A DNA stretch of 46,833 nucleotides from an uncultured bacterium (lineage in GTDB: Bacteria > Verrucomicrobiota > Lentisphaeria > Victivallales > UBA1829), in NCBI GenBank assembly GCA_902774245.1, contig CACYHQ010000021.1:1-46833 (forward strand), read 5' to 3'. The notes beneath the pieces were generated by a model, which searched no databases, was not told the DNA's origin, and was given only the letters and a program-made list of their open reading frames with translations. Shown here piece after piece: positions 9,342 to 16,827 of this stretch (positions are counted from its first letter, which is position 1; every line of letters starts with the position of its first letter). The translations under genes were made by a program, and so were the position numbers.

Positions 9342-9370
9342 AATCTACCATGCTTTCCCCTTTTTTTCAA
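9342..9370 (-). promoter_or_regulatory. Promoter of the polysaccharide export operon
   Basis: On the minus strand, TTGAAA (9365-9370) and TAGATT (9342-9347) are 17 bases apart. It lies between the mechanosensitive channel gene and the permease gene and is the only strong promoter seen for the four-gene operon. Confidence 0.7.
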
Positions 9371-9387
9371 GATAGTTCAGGAGGAAT

Positions 9388-10944
9388 TCAGCTTTTTTCG
9401 CCGTCCGCGCCCTTGCGCCGTTTGCGCGTGGCGGAATCATCCGGCGAGGTGTAAGTTTCCTGCGGGATCACGCCGCCGGCCTTCCTGCCGTCGCCCGTCA
9501 GCTGGTAGATGTCGCTGCATTCCTGGAACACCCTCAGCCCGAAGACCGGCAGGATCGCCAGCAGATGGTCGAAGATGTCCGACTGGATCCGCTCGTATTC
9601 GATCCAGTCGGTTGTTTTCGTGAAGCAGTAGATCTCGATCGGCAGTCCGGTGGAGTCCGGCTGAAGCTGCCGCACGAGCAGGGTCAGGTCGGGGTTGATC
9701 GACTTCAGGGAACGCAGGTATTTGGCGATGTAGATGCGGAACGTCCCGATGTTGGTAATGCGGCGGCTGTTGATCGGCTTCGCGCCTTTCTCCGCCATCG
9801 CGCGGTTCCACTCCTCGATTTCCTGCCGTTTCTCGTTCAGATAGTCGTCCAGCAGCACGAATTCGTCCAGACGCGCGATCTCGTCGTCATTGAGGAACCG
9901 GATGCTCCGCATGTCGATGCGCAGCGAACGCTTGATGCGGCGGCCGCCCGCCTCGGTGATGCCGCGCCAGTTGATGAACGTCTCCACGGTCAGCTTGCGC
10001 GTCGGCACGGTCACGATGGTCATGTCCCAGTTCTGCACCTTCACCGTGTGCAGGGCGATGTCGATGATCACGCCGTCTACGTTCTCCGACGGCAGCTCGA
10101 TCCAGTCGCCGAGCCGGATCATGTGGTTCGTGCTGAGCTGGATCCCGGAGACCAGCGCCAGGATCGTGTCCTGGAAGATCAGGATCAGCACCGCGAGCAC
10201 CGCGCCGAGGCCGGAGAGCAGCATCACCGGGCTCTTGTTCATAAGGATGGACGCGATCATGATGATCGTCACAAGCACGGCGAACAACTGGATCAGCTGG
10301 ATGCCGCCTTTGATGGAGTGATCGTGCGTGCTGGAATGTTTGAGGTACCAGATGTCCAGGATGTTCAGGAGACTGATGACAGCGGACACCGCGCAGATGA
10401 GCGTGAGCGCCATGCAGATCTTGCGGGTGACGACCAGGTTCTCCGGGTTGACGTTCACCGATTCCAGGATCAGGTACACCACCACGATCGGCACGATGAA
10501 TGCCAGACGCGAGGCGGTCGCGTACATCTGTTTTTTGTACTCGGCGTTGTGCAGCGGGAGCTTGTTGAACGCGAGCTTCAGCCCGTACAGGAAAAACTGC
10601 CGTATGGCCAGGTTGATCAGGATAATGGCGAGCAGCGCCCCGGCAAGCCACAGATTGGTCGTAACTGGGTGTTCCCTCAATGATTCCCTGACGAAGACGG
10701 TCAATTCGGAAATGTTGGCCGGCCTCTTTTTTGCACCGGTTGCGCTGCGGCTTGCGTCCGCTTCGATGCCTGTTGAGACGGCGGACGGCTGTTTCGGGGT
10801 CAGCTTCCCGACGGCCTGCGCTTCGACGGTGACGGTGCTTTCCTGGGGAGAGGAGGTCTGTTCCTGGGAAAAGACGCTGGTGAACAACAGGGCCGTCAGG
10901 ATGATTCCCAGTCCCAATATCTTCAATTTTCGCGATTGTCTCAT
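9388..10944 (-). CDS. Mechanosensitive ion channel, YbdG/MscM-like
   Basis: From ATG at 10944 the protein has 518 residues. The frame opens further upstream, but the chosen start follows GGGA, begins with a signal-peptide-like segment (MRQSRKLKILGLGIILTALL) and fits a promoter whose -10 box lies at 11079. About five membrane helices are followed by the MscS-type pore and beta domain (SGIQLSTNHMIRLGDWIELP, then GVIIDIALHTVKVQNWD). The C-terminal part (IKRSLRIDMRSIRFL, PIEIYCFTKTTDWIEYE) resembles E. coli YbdG specifically. The role is osmotic pressure release at the inner membrane. A low-complexity Gln/Ser/Thr-rich stretch after the signal segment is unlike YbdG. Confidence 0.88.
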   Translation of the reverse strand: MRQSRKLKILGLGIILTALLFTSVFSQEQTSSPQESTVTVEAQAVGKLTPKQPSAVSTGIEADASRSATGAKKRPANISELTVFVRESLREHPVTTNLWLAGALLAIILINLAIRQFFLYGLKLAFNKLPLHNAEYKKQMYATASRLAFIVPIVVVYLILESVNVNPENLVVTRKICMALTLICAVSAVISLLNILDIWYLKHSSTHDHSIKGGIQLIQLFAVLVTIIMIASILMNKSPVMLLSGLGAVLAVLILIFQDTILALVSGIQLSTNHMIRLGDWIELPSENVDGVIIDIALHTVKVQNWDMTIVTVPTRKLTVETFINWRGITEAGGRRIKRSLRIDMRSIRFLNDDEIARLDEFVLLDDYLNEKRQEIEEWNRAMAEKGAKPINSRRITNIGTFRIYIAKYLRSLKSINPDLTLLVRQLQPDSTGLPIEIYCFTKTTDWIEYERIQSDIFDHLLAILPVFGLRVFQECSDIYQLTGDGRKAGGVIPQETYTSPDDSATRKRRKGADGEKS

Positions 10945-11078
10945 GATATCCCGTCTTTGTTTGCGTTCGGTTCGATCCGTCCGGGCGCGCCGGTCATGTT
11001 CGGGGCGGTCCGGAATGTGACTCCGGATCCGGGAACATTCCGCGATGCGCCGGGACATAGTAAGCGGTTCATCAACAT

Positions 11079-11106
11079 AATCTATCTTTGATTTTTGAAA
11101 ATGCAA
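11079..11106 (-). promoter_or_regulatory. Promoter of the mechanosensitive channel gene
   Basis: On the minus strand, TTGCAT (11101-11106) and TAGATT (11079-11084) are 16 bases apart. Transcription would begin near 11072, which excludes the most upstream ATG at 11106. The leader is about 128 bases. The 10945-11291 gap holds only this promoter, the leader, and the divergent rpsD promoter and leader. Confidence 0.6.
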
Positions 11107-11170
11107 GCAGTTTTCAAGGTTTCTTTCAGGGTTTCTTTCAGGCGGGCCGCGGCTTTTTTCCGATTCCGGT

Positions 11171-11198
11171 TTGACTTTTCCTGATGATGCAGTATATT
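11171..11198 (+). promoter_or_regulatory. Promoter of rpsD
   Basis: TTGACT (11171-11176) and TATATT (11193-11198) are 16 bases apart. The leader to the rpsD start is about 86 bases. Confidence 0.75.
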
Positions 11199-11268
11199 AT
11201 ATAACTCGTTTTGTGCGGTCGGCCCCCGGTTTACTGGAGCTTGACGCCTGCCGTACAGCATAATTAAC

Positions 11269-11282
11269 CCTTTTGAGAAAGG
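11269..11282 (+). promoter_or_regulatory. Hairpin masking the rpsD ribosome binding site
   Basis: CCTTT and AAAGG form a five-pair stem with a TGAG loop. The 3' arm is the ribosome site AAAGGA that starts rpsD at 11292. S4 is a known translational autoregulator in other bacteria, so a role in feedback is plausible but unproven. Confidence 0.35.
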
Positions 11283-11291
11283 ACACATGGG

Positions 11292-11903
11292 ATGAAACAA
11301 GGTCAAGCGAAACACAAAATCTGCCGCCGCATCGGCTACTGCATCTGGAACATGCCGAACTGCCCCACCGTCAAGGGCCGCGCCCGCACCTACGCCGCCG
11401 GTCTCCAGGGCAAGAACGCACACCGCAAAAAACTCACGGCCTACGGCGAAATGATGCTCGAAAAGCAGAAACTCAGAGCCCACTACGCGCTCACCGAAAG
11501 CCAGCTCCGCGCCGCGTACCTCTACGCCAAGCGCATTGAAGGCAAGACCAACGAAATCATGATGCAGCGCATCGAAACCCGCCTCGACAGCATCGTCTAC
11601 CACGCCGGTTTCGCGCCCACCATCTTCGCGGCCAAGCAGTTCGTCAGCCACCGCCACATCCTCGTTGACGGCAAGATCGTCGACCGCGCCTCCTACATCG
11701 TGAAGCCCGGCCAGGTCATCTCCATCAACGCCGAAAAGTCCCCGAAGATCGCCGAGATCGCCAAGGCCGTCACCGCCGAAGCTCCGGCCTATTTCGAGGT
11801 CGACAAGGAACAGCTCAAGATCAAGCTCGTCAGCCTTCCCACCATCGACGCGATTCCGTTCTCCGTCGAATCCATGCGCGTGGTCGAATACTACGCCCGC
11901 TAA
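11292..11903 (+). CDS. rpsD: 30S ribosomal protein S4
   Basis: The 203-residue protein matches S4 throughout: an N-terminal KHKICRR segment, the KKLTAYGEMMLEKQKLRAHY region, and the S4 RNA-binding fold around RLDSIVYHAGFAPTIFAAKQ and VSHRHILVDGK. S4 nucleates 30S assembly on 16S rRNA. An upstream ATG at 11287 ends after two codons, so the start is 11292, eight bases after AAAGGA. The N-terminus has three Cys (11, 17, 24) rather than a clear four-Cys zinc site. It stands alone here, away from the main ribosomal protein operons, with its own promoter and terminator. Confidence 0.97.
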   Translation: MKQGQAKHKICRRIGYCIWNMPNCPTVKGRARTYAAGLQGKNAHRKKLTAYGEMMLEKQKLRAHYALTESQLRAAYLYAKRIEGKTNEIMMQRIETRLDSIVYHAGFAPTIFAAKQFVSHRHILVDGKIVDRASYIVKPGQVISINAEKSPKIAEIAKAVTAEAPAYFEVDKEQLKIKLVSLPTIDAIPFSVESMRVVEYYAR

Positions 11904-11947
11904 GTCTGACAGTTCATCTGTTCCGCAACAGATTCTTCTGTTACTTC

Positions 11948-11982
11948 AACCGTTCGAGCCCTCCCGGCCCGGACGGTTTTTT
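11948..11982 (+). terminator. Terminator of rpsD
   Basis: AACCGT pairs with ACGGTT, with inner CG/CG and GCC/GGC pairs broken by single mismatches. A run of six T follows. Confidence 0.8.
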
Positions 11983-12078
11983 CATGCCCGGCTTCCTGCT
12001 GAAGGCTGGCCCCCCCCTGAAGCTGATGTTTGAGACGGGGCGGGAGTGGGCGTTTTCGCGGAAAAACGGCGGAAAAAC

Positions 12079-12106
12079 TTGATTTCGGGCGAAAACGTGG
12101 TATAGT
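12079..12106 (+). promoter_or_regulatory. Promoter of rex
   Basis: TTGATT (12079-12084) and TATAGT (12101-12106) are 16 bases apart, ending 36 bases before the rex start. Confidence 0.7.
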
Positions 12107-12142
12107 AATGAAATTCTTTCACCCCCGCGAACGGAGCCAGTC

Positions 12143-12796
12143 ATGGGAAAACACAAAGTCCTGAACACGCCCGCCATCCGGCGCATGCCGACCTATCTGC
12201 ACAAGCTCATGCTCATGCAGGCGGCCGGGGAACAGTTCGTGTCGACGTCCAAACTGGCGGACTATATGGGGCTCGACCCGATCATCGTGCGGAAGGACTT
12301 TGAGCTGACCGGCATCCAGGGGACGCCCGGCGTCGGGTTCAAGACGGTGGAGCTGATCGCATCTCTGCGGCGGTTCGTCGGCTGGGACGAACGCACCACG
12401 GCGTGCCTCGTCGGCGCGGGCTCGCTCGGCAGCGCCCTGCTCGGTTACGAGGAATTCGCGGAATACGGCCTGCGGTTCACGTATGTGTTCGACGCGGACT
12501 CCCGCAAGCACGGGATGCTGATCCACGCGCACGAGGTGCTGGATGTGCGGAAGATGCGCGAATACCTGACGCCCGCGCCGCCGGACATCGGGATCATCTG
12601 CGTGCCGTCGTCTACCGCCCAGATGGTCGCCGACGAGCTGGTGCAGTGCGGCGTGAAGGCGATCTGGAATTTTGCGAACGTGTGCCTGCAGCTTCCGCAC
12701 GACGTGATCGTGCAGAGAGAGGTCATCGCGGGCGGATTCGCCCTGCTTTCCATGAAGCGCCGCAGCCACGGCGCGGAGACAGGCCAGGACGACTGA
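12143..12796 (+). CDS. rex: Redox-sensing transcriptional repressor Rex
   Basis: The 217-residue protein has the Rex layout: an N-terminal winged helix (about 8-75, with TPAIRRMPTYL and VRKDF at 49-53) and a Rossmann domain (GAGSLGSA at 91-98). The C-terminus (VQREVIAGGFALLSMK) resembles the Rex domain-swapped helix region. Rex senses the NADH/NAD+ ratio and represses fermentative and respiratory genes. GGAG precedes the ATG. No clear Rex box (TTGTGAAA-type) was found in the window, so its targets are presumably elsewhere. It is monocistronic and converges on the secreted-protein gene. Confidence 0.95.
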   Translation: MGKHKVLNTPAIRRMPTYLHKLMLMQAAGEQFVSTSKLADYMGLDPIIVRKDFELTGIQGTPGVGFKTVELIASLRRFVGWDERTTACLVGAGSLGSALLGYEEFAEYGLRFTYVFDADSRKHGMLIHAHEVLDVRKMREYLTPAPPDIGIICVPSSTAQMVADELVQCGVKAIWNFANVCLQLPHDVIVQREVIAGGFALLSMKRRSHGAETGQDD

Positions 12797-12864
12797 TCCG
12801 GGGCATACCACACTGATTCCTCATTCCCCCTTCAGGCCGAATCATTTTTGAAGCGGCGCGTTTT

Positions 12865-13869
12865 TCAGTCGAACAGGTCGAGGAACCAGTTCTTTTTCTT
12901 CGCCTTCATCTTGGACTTCCGGATCATGGCGACGTCGCTCTGGACGGTCGTCACGCAGTCCATCACGGACCCGGAAAAACCGGGTACGCCCTCAGGGATC
13001 GCGCGGTTCACGACCTCCGTGGCGGAACGTTCCACGCGGAACGGCGGATCGTCGCCGTCGTCGGGGAACTGGAAATGCACTTCGAGCTTGAAATCGTAGC
13101 CGGGGATGTTGGCGGATTCGGCCAGAAAGAAGACGTTTTGAGCGAGGATGTTCCCCTCGTAGAATTTCGAGGGGTTGTTGTAGGTCGCGGTCGCCGTGAC
13201 TTTGTCCTCGGCGAGCTCCAGCCCGTTCGCCTTGATCGCCTCCAGCATCGGCTTCGCGGAGGCGGTCCATTTCTCGCCCGGCTTGACCTTGCGCGACTTG
13301 CCGAGGTATTCCTCCGGATGATCCAGCGGCGCGGAGAACATGGACGCGATCAGACGGCGCGCGCCGGGGAGCATCTCGCGGATCTCCTTCGTGGTCTTTT
13401 TCTTCGTGTCGGAAGCACTCGATGCGGAACCGCCTCCGAGCACGGATTCCGCCGCATCCTCGTCCGTGCCGAGGGGGATATCCCGCAGGTTCACGCCGGA
13501 CGACCGGACGATGGCGGTCATGCCCGCGAGCGGTGCGTAGTCGGTCTTCACGCCATCGACAGTCTGGTTCAGGACCTCAACCTTGAACTGGATCACGAGC
13601 GGGTCGAGCGACTGGTAGACGAGCTCGCCGACCGCGTGGATGTCGTGCGTCTCGCGGCGGCGCGGCGGGTTGTTGATGCCGACCAGCTTCATCCGGTAGG
13701 TGCGCACCTGCCGCGTGTTCACGGAGATCACGTACGGTTCGCCGACCTTCGGGCGCCCGTCGAAACGCAGCTCGCCGTCCTTGGCTCCGGCGGGCGCGGG
13801 GAGCAGGAAGAGCCCCGCCGTCAGGAGCGCGGCGCAGCAGAACACGATTGCTGTGCGGAGTTTCATCAT
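12865..13869 (-). CDS. Secreted protein of unknown function
   Basis: The 334-residue protein starts with a signal peptide (MMKLRTAIVFCCAALLTAGL, likely cut after AGA). The rest is soluble and predicted beta-rich, with a Ser/Gly linker near residue 150 and a Lys-rich tail (KSKMKAKKKNW). No family is recognised. Phrases such as KVKPGEKW and EVHFQFPDDGDD suggest an extracytoplasmic beta-domain protein. The gene overlaps the stop of rdgB by four bases (ATGA), so it is translated in the same operon. Its function should not be inferred from rdgB, as such pairs are often positional only. Confidence 0.75.
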   Translation of the reverse strand: MMKLRTAIVFCCAALLTAGLFLLPAPAGAKDGELRFDGRPKVGEPYVISVNTRQVRTYRMKLVGINNPPRRRETHDIHAVGELVYQSLDPLVIQFKVEVLNQTVDGVKTDYAPLAGMTAIVRSSGVNLRDIPLGTDEDAAESVLGGGSASSASDTKKKTTKEIREMLPGARRLIASMFSAPLDHPEEYLGKSRKVKPGEKWTASAKPMLEAIKANGLELAEDKVTATATYNNPSKFYEGNILAQNVFFLAESANIPGYDFKLEVHFQFPDDGDDPPFRVERSATEVVNRAIPEGVPGFSGSVMDCVTTVQSDVAMIRKSKMKAKKKNWFLDLFD

Positions 13870-14492
13870 ACGAATTCGAAGTCGTCCATGGTCTGAAGTT
13901 CGCGGTGCACGAAATCGGCGGCCAGCGCGAACGCGCGGGCGCGGTGGCTGAGCTTGCTCTTGACTTCTTCGCCGAGCTCGCCGAACGTTTTGTCGTAGCC
14001 GTCCGGGATGAAGATCGGGTCGTAGCCGAACCCCTCGGTCCCGCGCGGTTCGGGCGCGATCGTGCCGGTCACTTCGCCGCGGAACGTCTCCACGATGTCG
14101 CCGCGGTAGGCGAGTGCGATCACGCAGACGAAGCGGGCGCGGCGGTCGTCGAAGTTTTTCAGCTCGGCAAGGAGTTTCGCCATCTTTTCGGGGTAGGAGG
14201 TGTTCTCCCCGGCGTAGCGCGCGGAGTAGATGCCCGGCGCGCCGCCCAGCGCCTTCACCTCCAGCCCGGAATCGTCGGCGAACGCGGCCATGTCGGCGTA
14301 ACGCGCCGCTGCGCCCGCCTTGATGCGGGCGTTCTCCTCGAAGGACTTGCCGTTTTCGACGATCTCGGGGAAGCCTTTAATCGTGTCGGGAGAAGTGATG
14401 CAGACGCGTCCGGAATCGGCCGAAGCGTTGAGCATGGCCTGGAATTCCTGGATCTTGTGTTTGTTCGTGGTGGCGGCGAGGATCTGAAGCAT
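13866..14492 (-). CDS. rdgB: dITP/XTP pyrophosphatase (RdgB/HAM1)
   Basis: The 208-residue protein carries the family signatures: TTNKHKIQEF near the N-terminus, SFEENARIKA, FADDSGLEV, and GTEGFGYDPIF with the late SHRARA motif. It hydrolyses non-canonical purine NTPs to monophosphates, cleaning the nucleotide pool in the cytoplasm. Length and motifs are normal. It lies 18 bases after the GT4 gene and overlaps the next gene by four bases. Confidence 0.95.
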   Translation of the reverse strand: MLQILAATTNKHKIQEFQAMLNASADSGRVCITSPDTIKGFPEIVENGKSFEENARIKAGAAARYADMAAFADDSGLEVKALGGAPGIYSARYAGENTSYPEKMAKLLAELKNFDDRRARFVCVIALAYRGDIVETFRGEVTGTIAPEPRGTEGFGYDPIFIPDGYDKTFGELGEEVKSKLSHRARAFALAADFVHRELQTMDDFEFV

Positions 14493-14510
14493 GGGAGCGT
14501 GTCTCCTGTC

Positions 14511-15620
14511 TTAATTGCCTGTCAGTTCGTTGTAGATTTGTTCGTATTCATCGACCATGTGCGCGACGGAACACAACACGAATGGCTTGGAGCGGCCCGC
14601 GCCGGCCGCTTCGGACAGCGCTTTCGCCAGCCGGATTCCGTCCGGGTCGTTGTTGAAATCGATGCATTGCGCAAACCCGTCCCTGTACTGTTCGCAGAGT
14701 TCGGGGAGCGAATCGGCGGTGGAGGTGACCACGGGGATGCCGAGCGTCATGGCCTCGGTGAGCGTGAGGCCGTAGCCTTCGTAGCGGGACGGCACCACCA
14801 TGACATCGAACGCGGCCATCAGGCTGCGCGCGTCCGAACGGTATCCCGGCAGCGCGAATGTGAGGTTCGGGAAGCGCATTTCCCGTACGCGGCGTTCCAG
14901 GTCGTCGCGTTCCGGGCCGTCGCCGATGATGACGACGCCCCAGCGTTCCCCCTCGGGCACGCGGTCGGACAGCGCCTTCATACGGTCGAACAGCAGGTCG
15001 TAGCCCTTCTGCCTGTCGAGCCTGCCCACGGACCCGATCACTTTCGTGCAGTCCTCCATCATGCACCACTTGCGGAAATCGCGGCATTCCTCCGGCGTGG
15101 CGGGCTCCACCGGGTCGCAGCCGTTGTACACCACGCGGAATCTCTTCCGCGGGATGCGGCAGACGGCGGAATGGAAGCGCAGCGCGGCCTTGGATACCGC
15201 GGTCAGCGCGCTCGCGTGCCGGACCGACATGCGGTCCAGCATGAAGTAGAATCCCTGCGTGCGGCGGCGGTCGGCGATATGGATCGTATTCACGAGCGGG
15301 ATCCCGCTGCCGGCGAGCGCGAAACGCGCCAGCAGATTGGCGTGCATCATGTGCGAGTGGACGATCTCCGGCTCCAGGCGCTGGAGCGCGTACCGCACCA
15401 GGAACGGCAGCACGAAGAAATCGAGCTTGGTCGCGTTCAAAAACGCCACGCGCGCCCCGGCCGTCTGAAGCGCGTCCACGAGGGAGTCGTCCTGTGGCGG
15501 CGCCATCAGCGACAGCACGTCGCACGTGTGTCCGCGGGCGATCAGGCTGCACACGAGATCGGTCAGGACGCGTTCCGCCCCGGCCGGATCCAGATCTGTT
15601 ATGAGTGATACGATTTTCAT
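14511..15620 (-). CDS. Glycosyltransferase family 4
   Basis: From ATG at 15620 the protein has 369 residues, starting MKIVSLITDLDPAGAERVLT. This pattern (glycine loop with PAGAE) is the classical GT4 N-terminus, so upstream codons in the same frame, which overlap the RNase P RNA, are rejected. The C-terminal half has VGRLDRQKGYDLL, IGDGPERDDLE and VPSRYEGYGLTLTEAM with the EX7E motif. It would transfer a sugar from a nucleotide donor with retention; the substrate is not readable. The ribosome site is weak. It begins only 21 bases after the RNase P RNA helix P1 and is followed by rdgB. Confidence 0.9.
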   Translation of the reverse strand: MKIVSLITDLDPAGAERVLTDLVCSLIARGHTCDVLSLMAPPQDDSLVDALQTAGARVAFLNATKLDFFVLPFLVRYALQRLEPEIVHSHMMHANLLARFALAGSGIPLVNTIHIADRRRTQGFYFMLDRMSVRHASALTAVSKAALRFHSAVCRIPRKRFRVVYNGCDPVEPATPEECRDFRKWCMMEDCTKVIGSVGRLDRQKGYDLLFDRMKALSDRVPEGERWGVVIIGDGPERDDLERRVREMRFPNLTFALPGYRSDARSLMAAFDVMVVPSRYEGYGLTLTEAMTLGIPVVTSTADSLPELCEQYRDGFAQCIDFNNDPDGIRLAKALSEAAGAGRSKPFVLCSVAHMVDEYEQIYNELTGN

Positions 15621-15641
15621 AGCGTTTCGGTCCGAAAAAGC

Positions 15642-15914
15642 GAACTGCAACATAAGCCGGATTCTGTCTCCGCGTTTCCGCGGTGGCGACCATCTGTCTA
15701 AGCGGCCAGAACCCGGAACTGATAACGCCGCGGGCAGCGGCATCGTCCCCTATTTGGCCTTGCTCCGGAAGGGGCTTGCCATGCGGCCCGGATCTCTGTT
15801 GCGCTTTCCTTCCCGCGGGGTTGCCCCCGCGACATCCTTCTTGAAGAAGGACTTCCTGCCCTGTGGAGTCCGGACTTTCCTCTTTGCAAAGCAAAGCGGC
15901 CGCCGTTGCAGTTC
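15642..15914 (-). ncRNA. rnpB: RNase P RNA, with reduced specificity domain
   Basis: On the minus strand the two ends pair perfectly (GAACTGCAA with TTGCAGTTC, helix P1). Conserved blocks are in order: GAGGAAAGTCCGGACTCCA and CAGGGCAGGAAG (P4 5' side), ACAGAGA, GGAGCAAGGCCAAATAGGGG (P5/P7 3' strands), and ACAGAATCCGGCTTAT at the 3' end. Hairpins P8 (CCTTC/GAAGG), P9 with a GCAA loop, and a P19-like CCGCG-GAAA-CGCGG stem are visible. The RNA is about 273 nt, against roughly 350-400 for most bacteria. Only about 30 bases separate ACAGAGA from GGAGCAAGG, so most of P12-P14 is missing. It is the catalytic RNA of tRNA 5' maturation. Confidence 0.96.
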
Positions 15915-15922
15915 ACGCATCT

Positions 15923-15951
15923 ACTATATCACGCGCCCGCGCAAAATGCAA
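15923..15951 (-). promoter_or_regulatory. Promoter of rnpB
   Basis: On the minus strand, TTGCAT (15946-15951) and TATAGT (15923-15928) are 17 bases apart. The predicted start falls at about 15916, which fits the 5' end of helix P1. Confidence 0.8.
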
Positions 15952-16012
15952 ATCATTTTCGTGTTTTTCGGCGCGGAAACCCGATGGCATAAAACGATTG
16001 AAAAAAGTGTAA

Positions 16013-16053
16013 TTCGAGCAGACAAATGAGGAGCGCCGAGTATATAGCTCGAA
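16013..16053. promoter_or_regulatory. Inverted repeat upstream of mcsA
   Basis: TTCGAGC (16013-16019) and GCTCGAA (16047-16053) are exact inverted repeats 27 bases apart, between the divergent rnpB and mcsA promoters. No CtsR-type GGTCAAA repeat was found. Its role is unknown. Confidence 0.3.
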
Positions 16054-16096
16054 AAGGAGAGGCGGAGGCTTTTTCAGACTTTTTTTGTTCCTCGGT

Positions 16097-16125
16097 TTGC
16101 AATCCGTCCTCCCGCGTGATACATT
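16097..16125 (+). promoter_or_regulatory. Promoter of mcsAB
   Basis: TTGCAA (16097-16102) and TACATT (16120-16125) are 17 bases apart, about 48 bases before the mcsA start. Confidence 0.55.
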
Positions 16126-16173
16126 GTTTTCCGACTCCATGAGATATAAAACAGAAAGAACACGGAGCAAGCT

Positions 16174-16827
16174 ATGATGTTATGTCAGATCTGCAAGGCC
16201 AATCCGGCCACCATTCACATACAGGAAATCGTCAACGGCGAGACCAACACCCTCCACATCTGCGCCGAATGCGCCAAAAAGCGCAATCTGGCCGAGGGGA
16301 ACGCCGTCAATTCTCATTTTCACGAGATGCTCGAGCGCCTCACGCAGGCGATCGCGAACAGTGCCGACCTGAAGCTCGCCGAGCTTTTCGACCAGAAAAA
16401 ACAGCAGGAAGAGGAAGCGCAGGATCTCCAGTGCGACGTCTGCGGCGCGAGCTGGCACGCATACAAGAAGAACGGCAAGGTCGGGTGCGCCACCTGCTAC
16501 GAGCAGTTCAGCCAGGTCCTTCTGGAGGACATCGAGCTGAACCAGCACGGCAGCGTGCATTGCGGCAAGACGCCGCCGGAAACGGTCGAGCAGTGGCACG
16601 ATCCGGCGGTCTCCGAACGCATCAATCTCCGCCGCGAACTCGAACGCCTTCGCAAGAGCCTCGACGAATCCGTCCGGCGCGAGGAATTCGAGCTGGCTGC
16701 CGAGATCCGCGACAAGATCGCCGCGATCGAGACCGAACTCAGCTCCGCCGAGCTCATCCCGGACGAATCCGCGCCTGAAACGCCGCCGAAGAAAACGCGT
16801 GCCCGCGGAAGGAGGAAAAGCTCATGA
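16174..16827 (+). CDS. mcsA: McsA-type activator of protein-arginine kinase
   Basis: The 217-residue protein has two zinc-binding pairs at the N-terminus (C4xxC7, C30xxC33) and two more in a central segment (C87xxC90, C105xxC108). A UvrB/UvrC interaction motif follows (about 150-185, RKSLDESVRREEFELAAEIR), and the tail is basic. This is the normal McsA domain order and metal ligands look intact. In Bacillus, McsA activates McsB, which phosphorylates arginines to mark proteins for ClpCP. GGAG lies just upstream; the start could be either of two adjacent ATGs. It overlaps mcsB by four bases. Confidence 0.92.
   Translation: MMLCQICKANPATIHIQEIVNGETNTLHICAECAKKRNLAEGNAVNSHFHEMLERLTQAIANSADLKLAELFDQKKQQEEEAQDLQCDVCGASWHAYKKNGKVGCATCYEQFSQVLLEDIELNQHGSVHCGKTPPETVEQWHDPAVSERINLRRELERLRKSLDESVRREEFELAAEIRDKIAAIETELSSAELIPDESAPETPPKKTRARGRRKSS

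Noticed and set aside
10945..11106. 54-residue N-terminal extension of the mechanosensitive channel
   Set aside because: It would start upstream of the predicted transcription start and would bury the signal-peptide-like segment; its sequence is Arg-rich and unlike the family.
15621..15743. 41-residue N-terminal extension of the GT4 protein
   Set aside because: It overlaps the conserved 3' part of RNase P RNA and precedes the canonical GT4 start.
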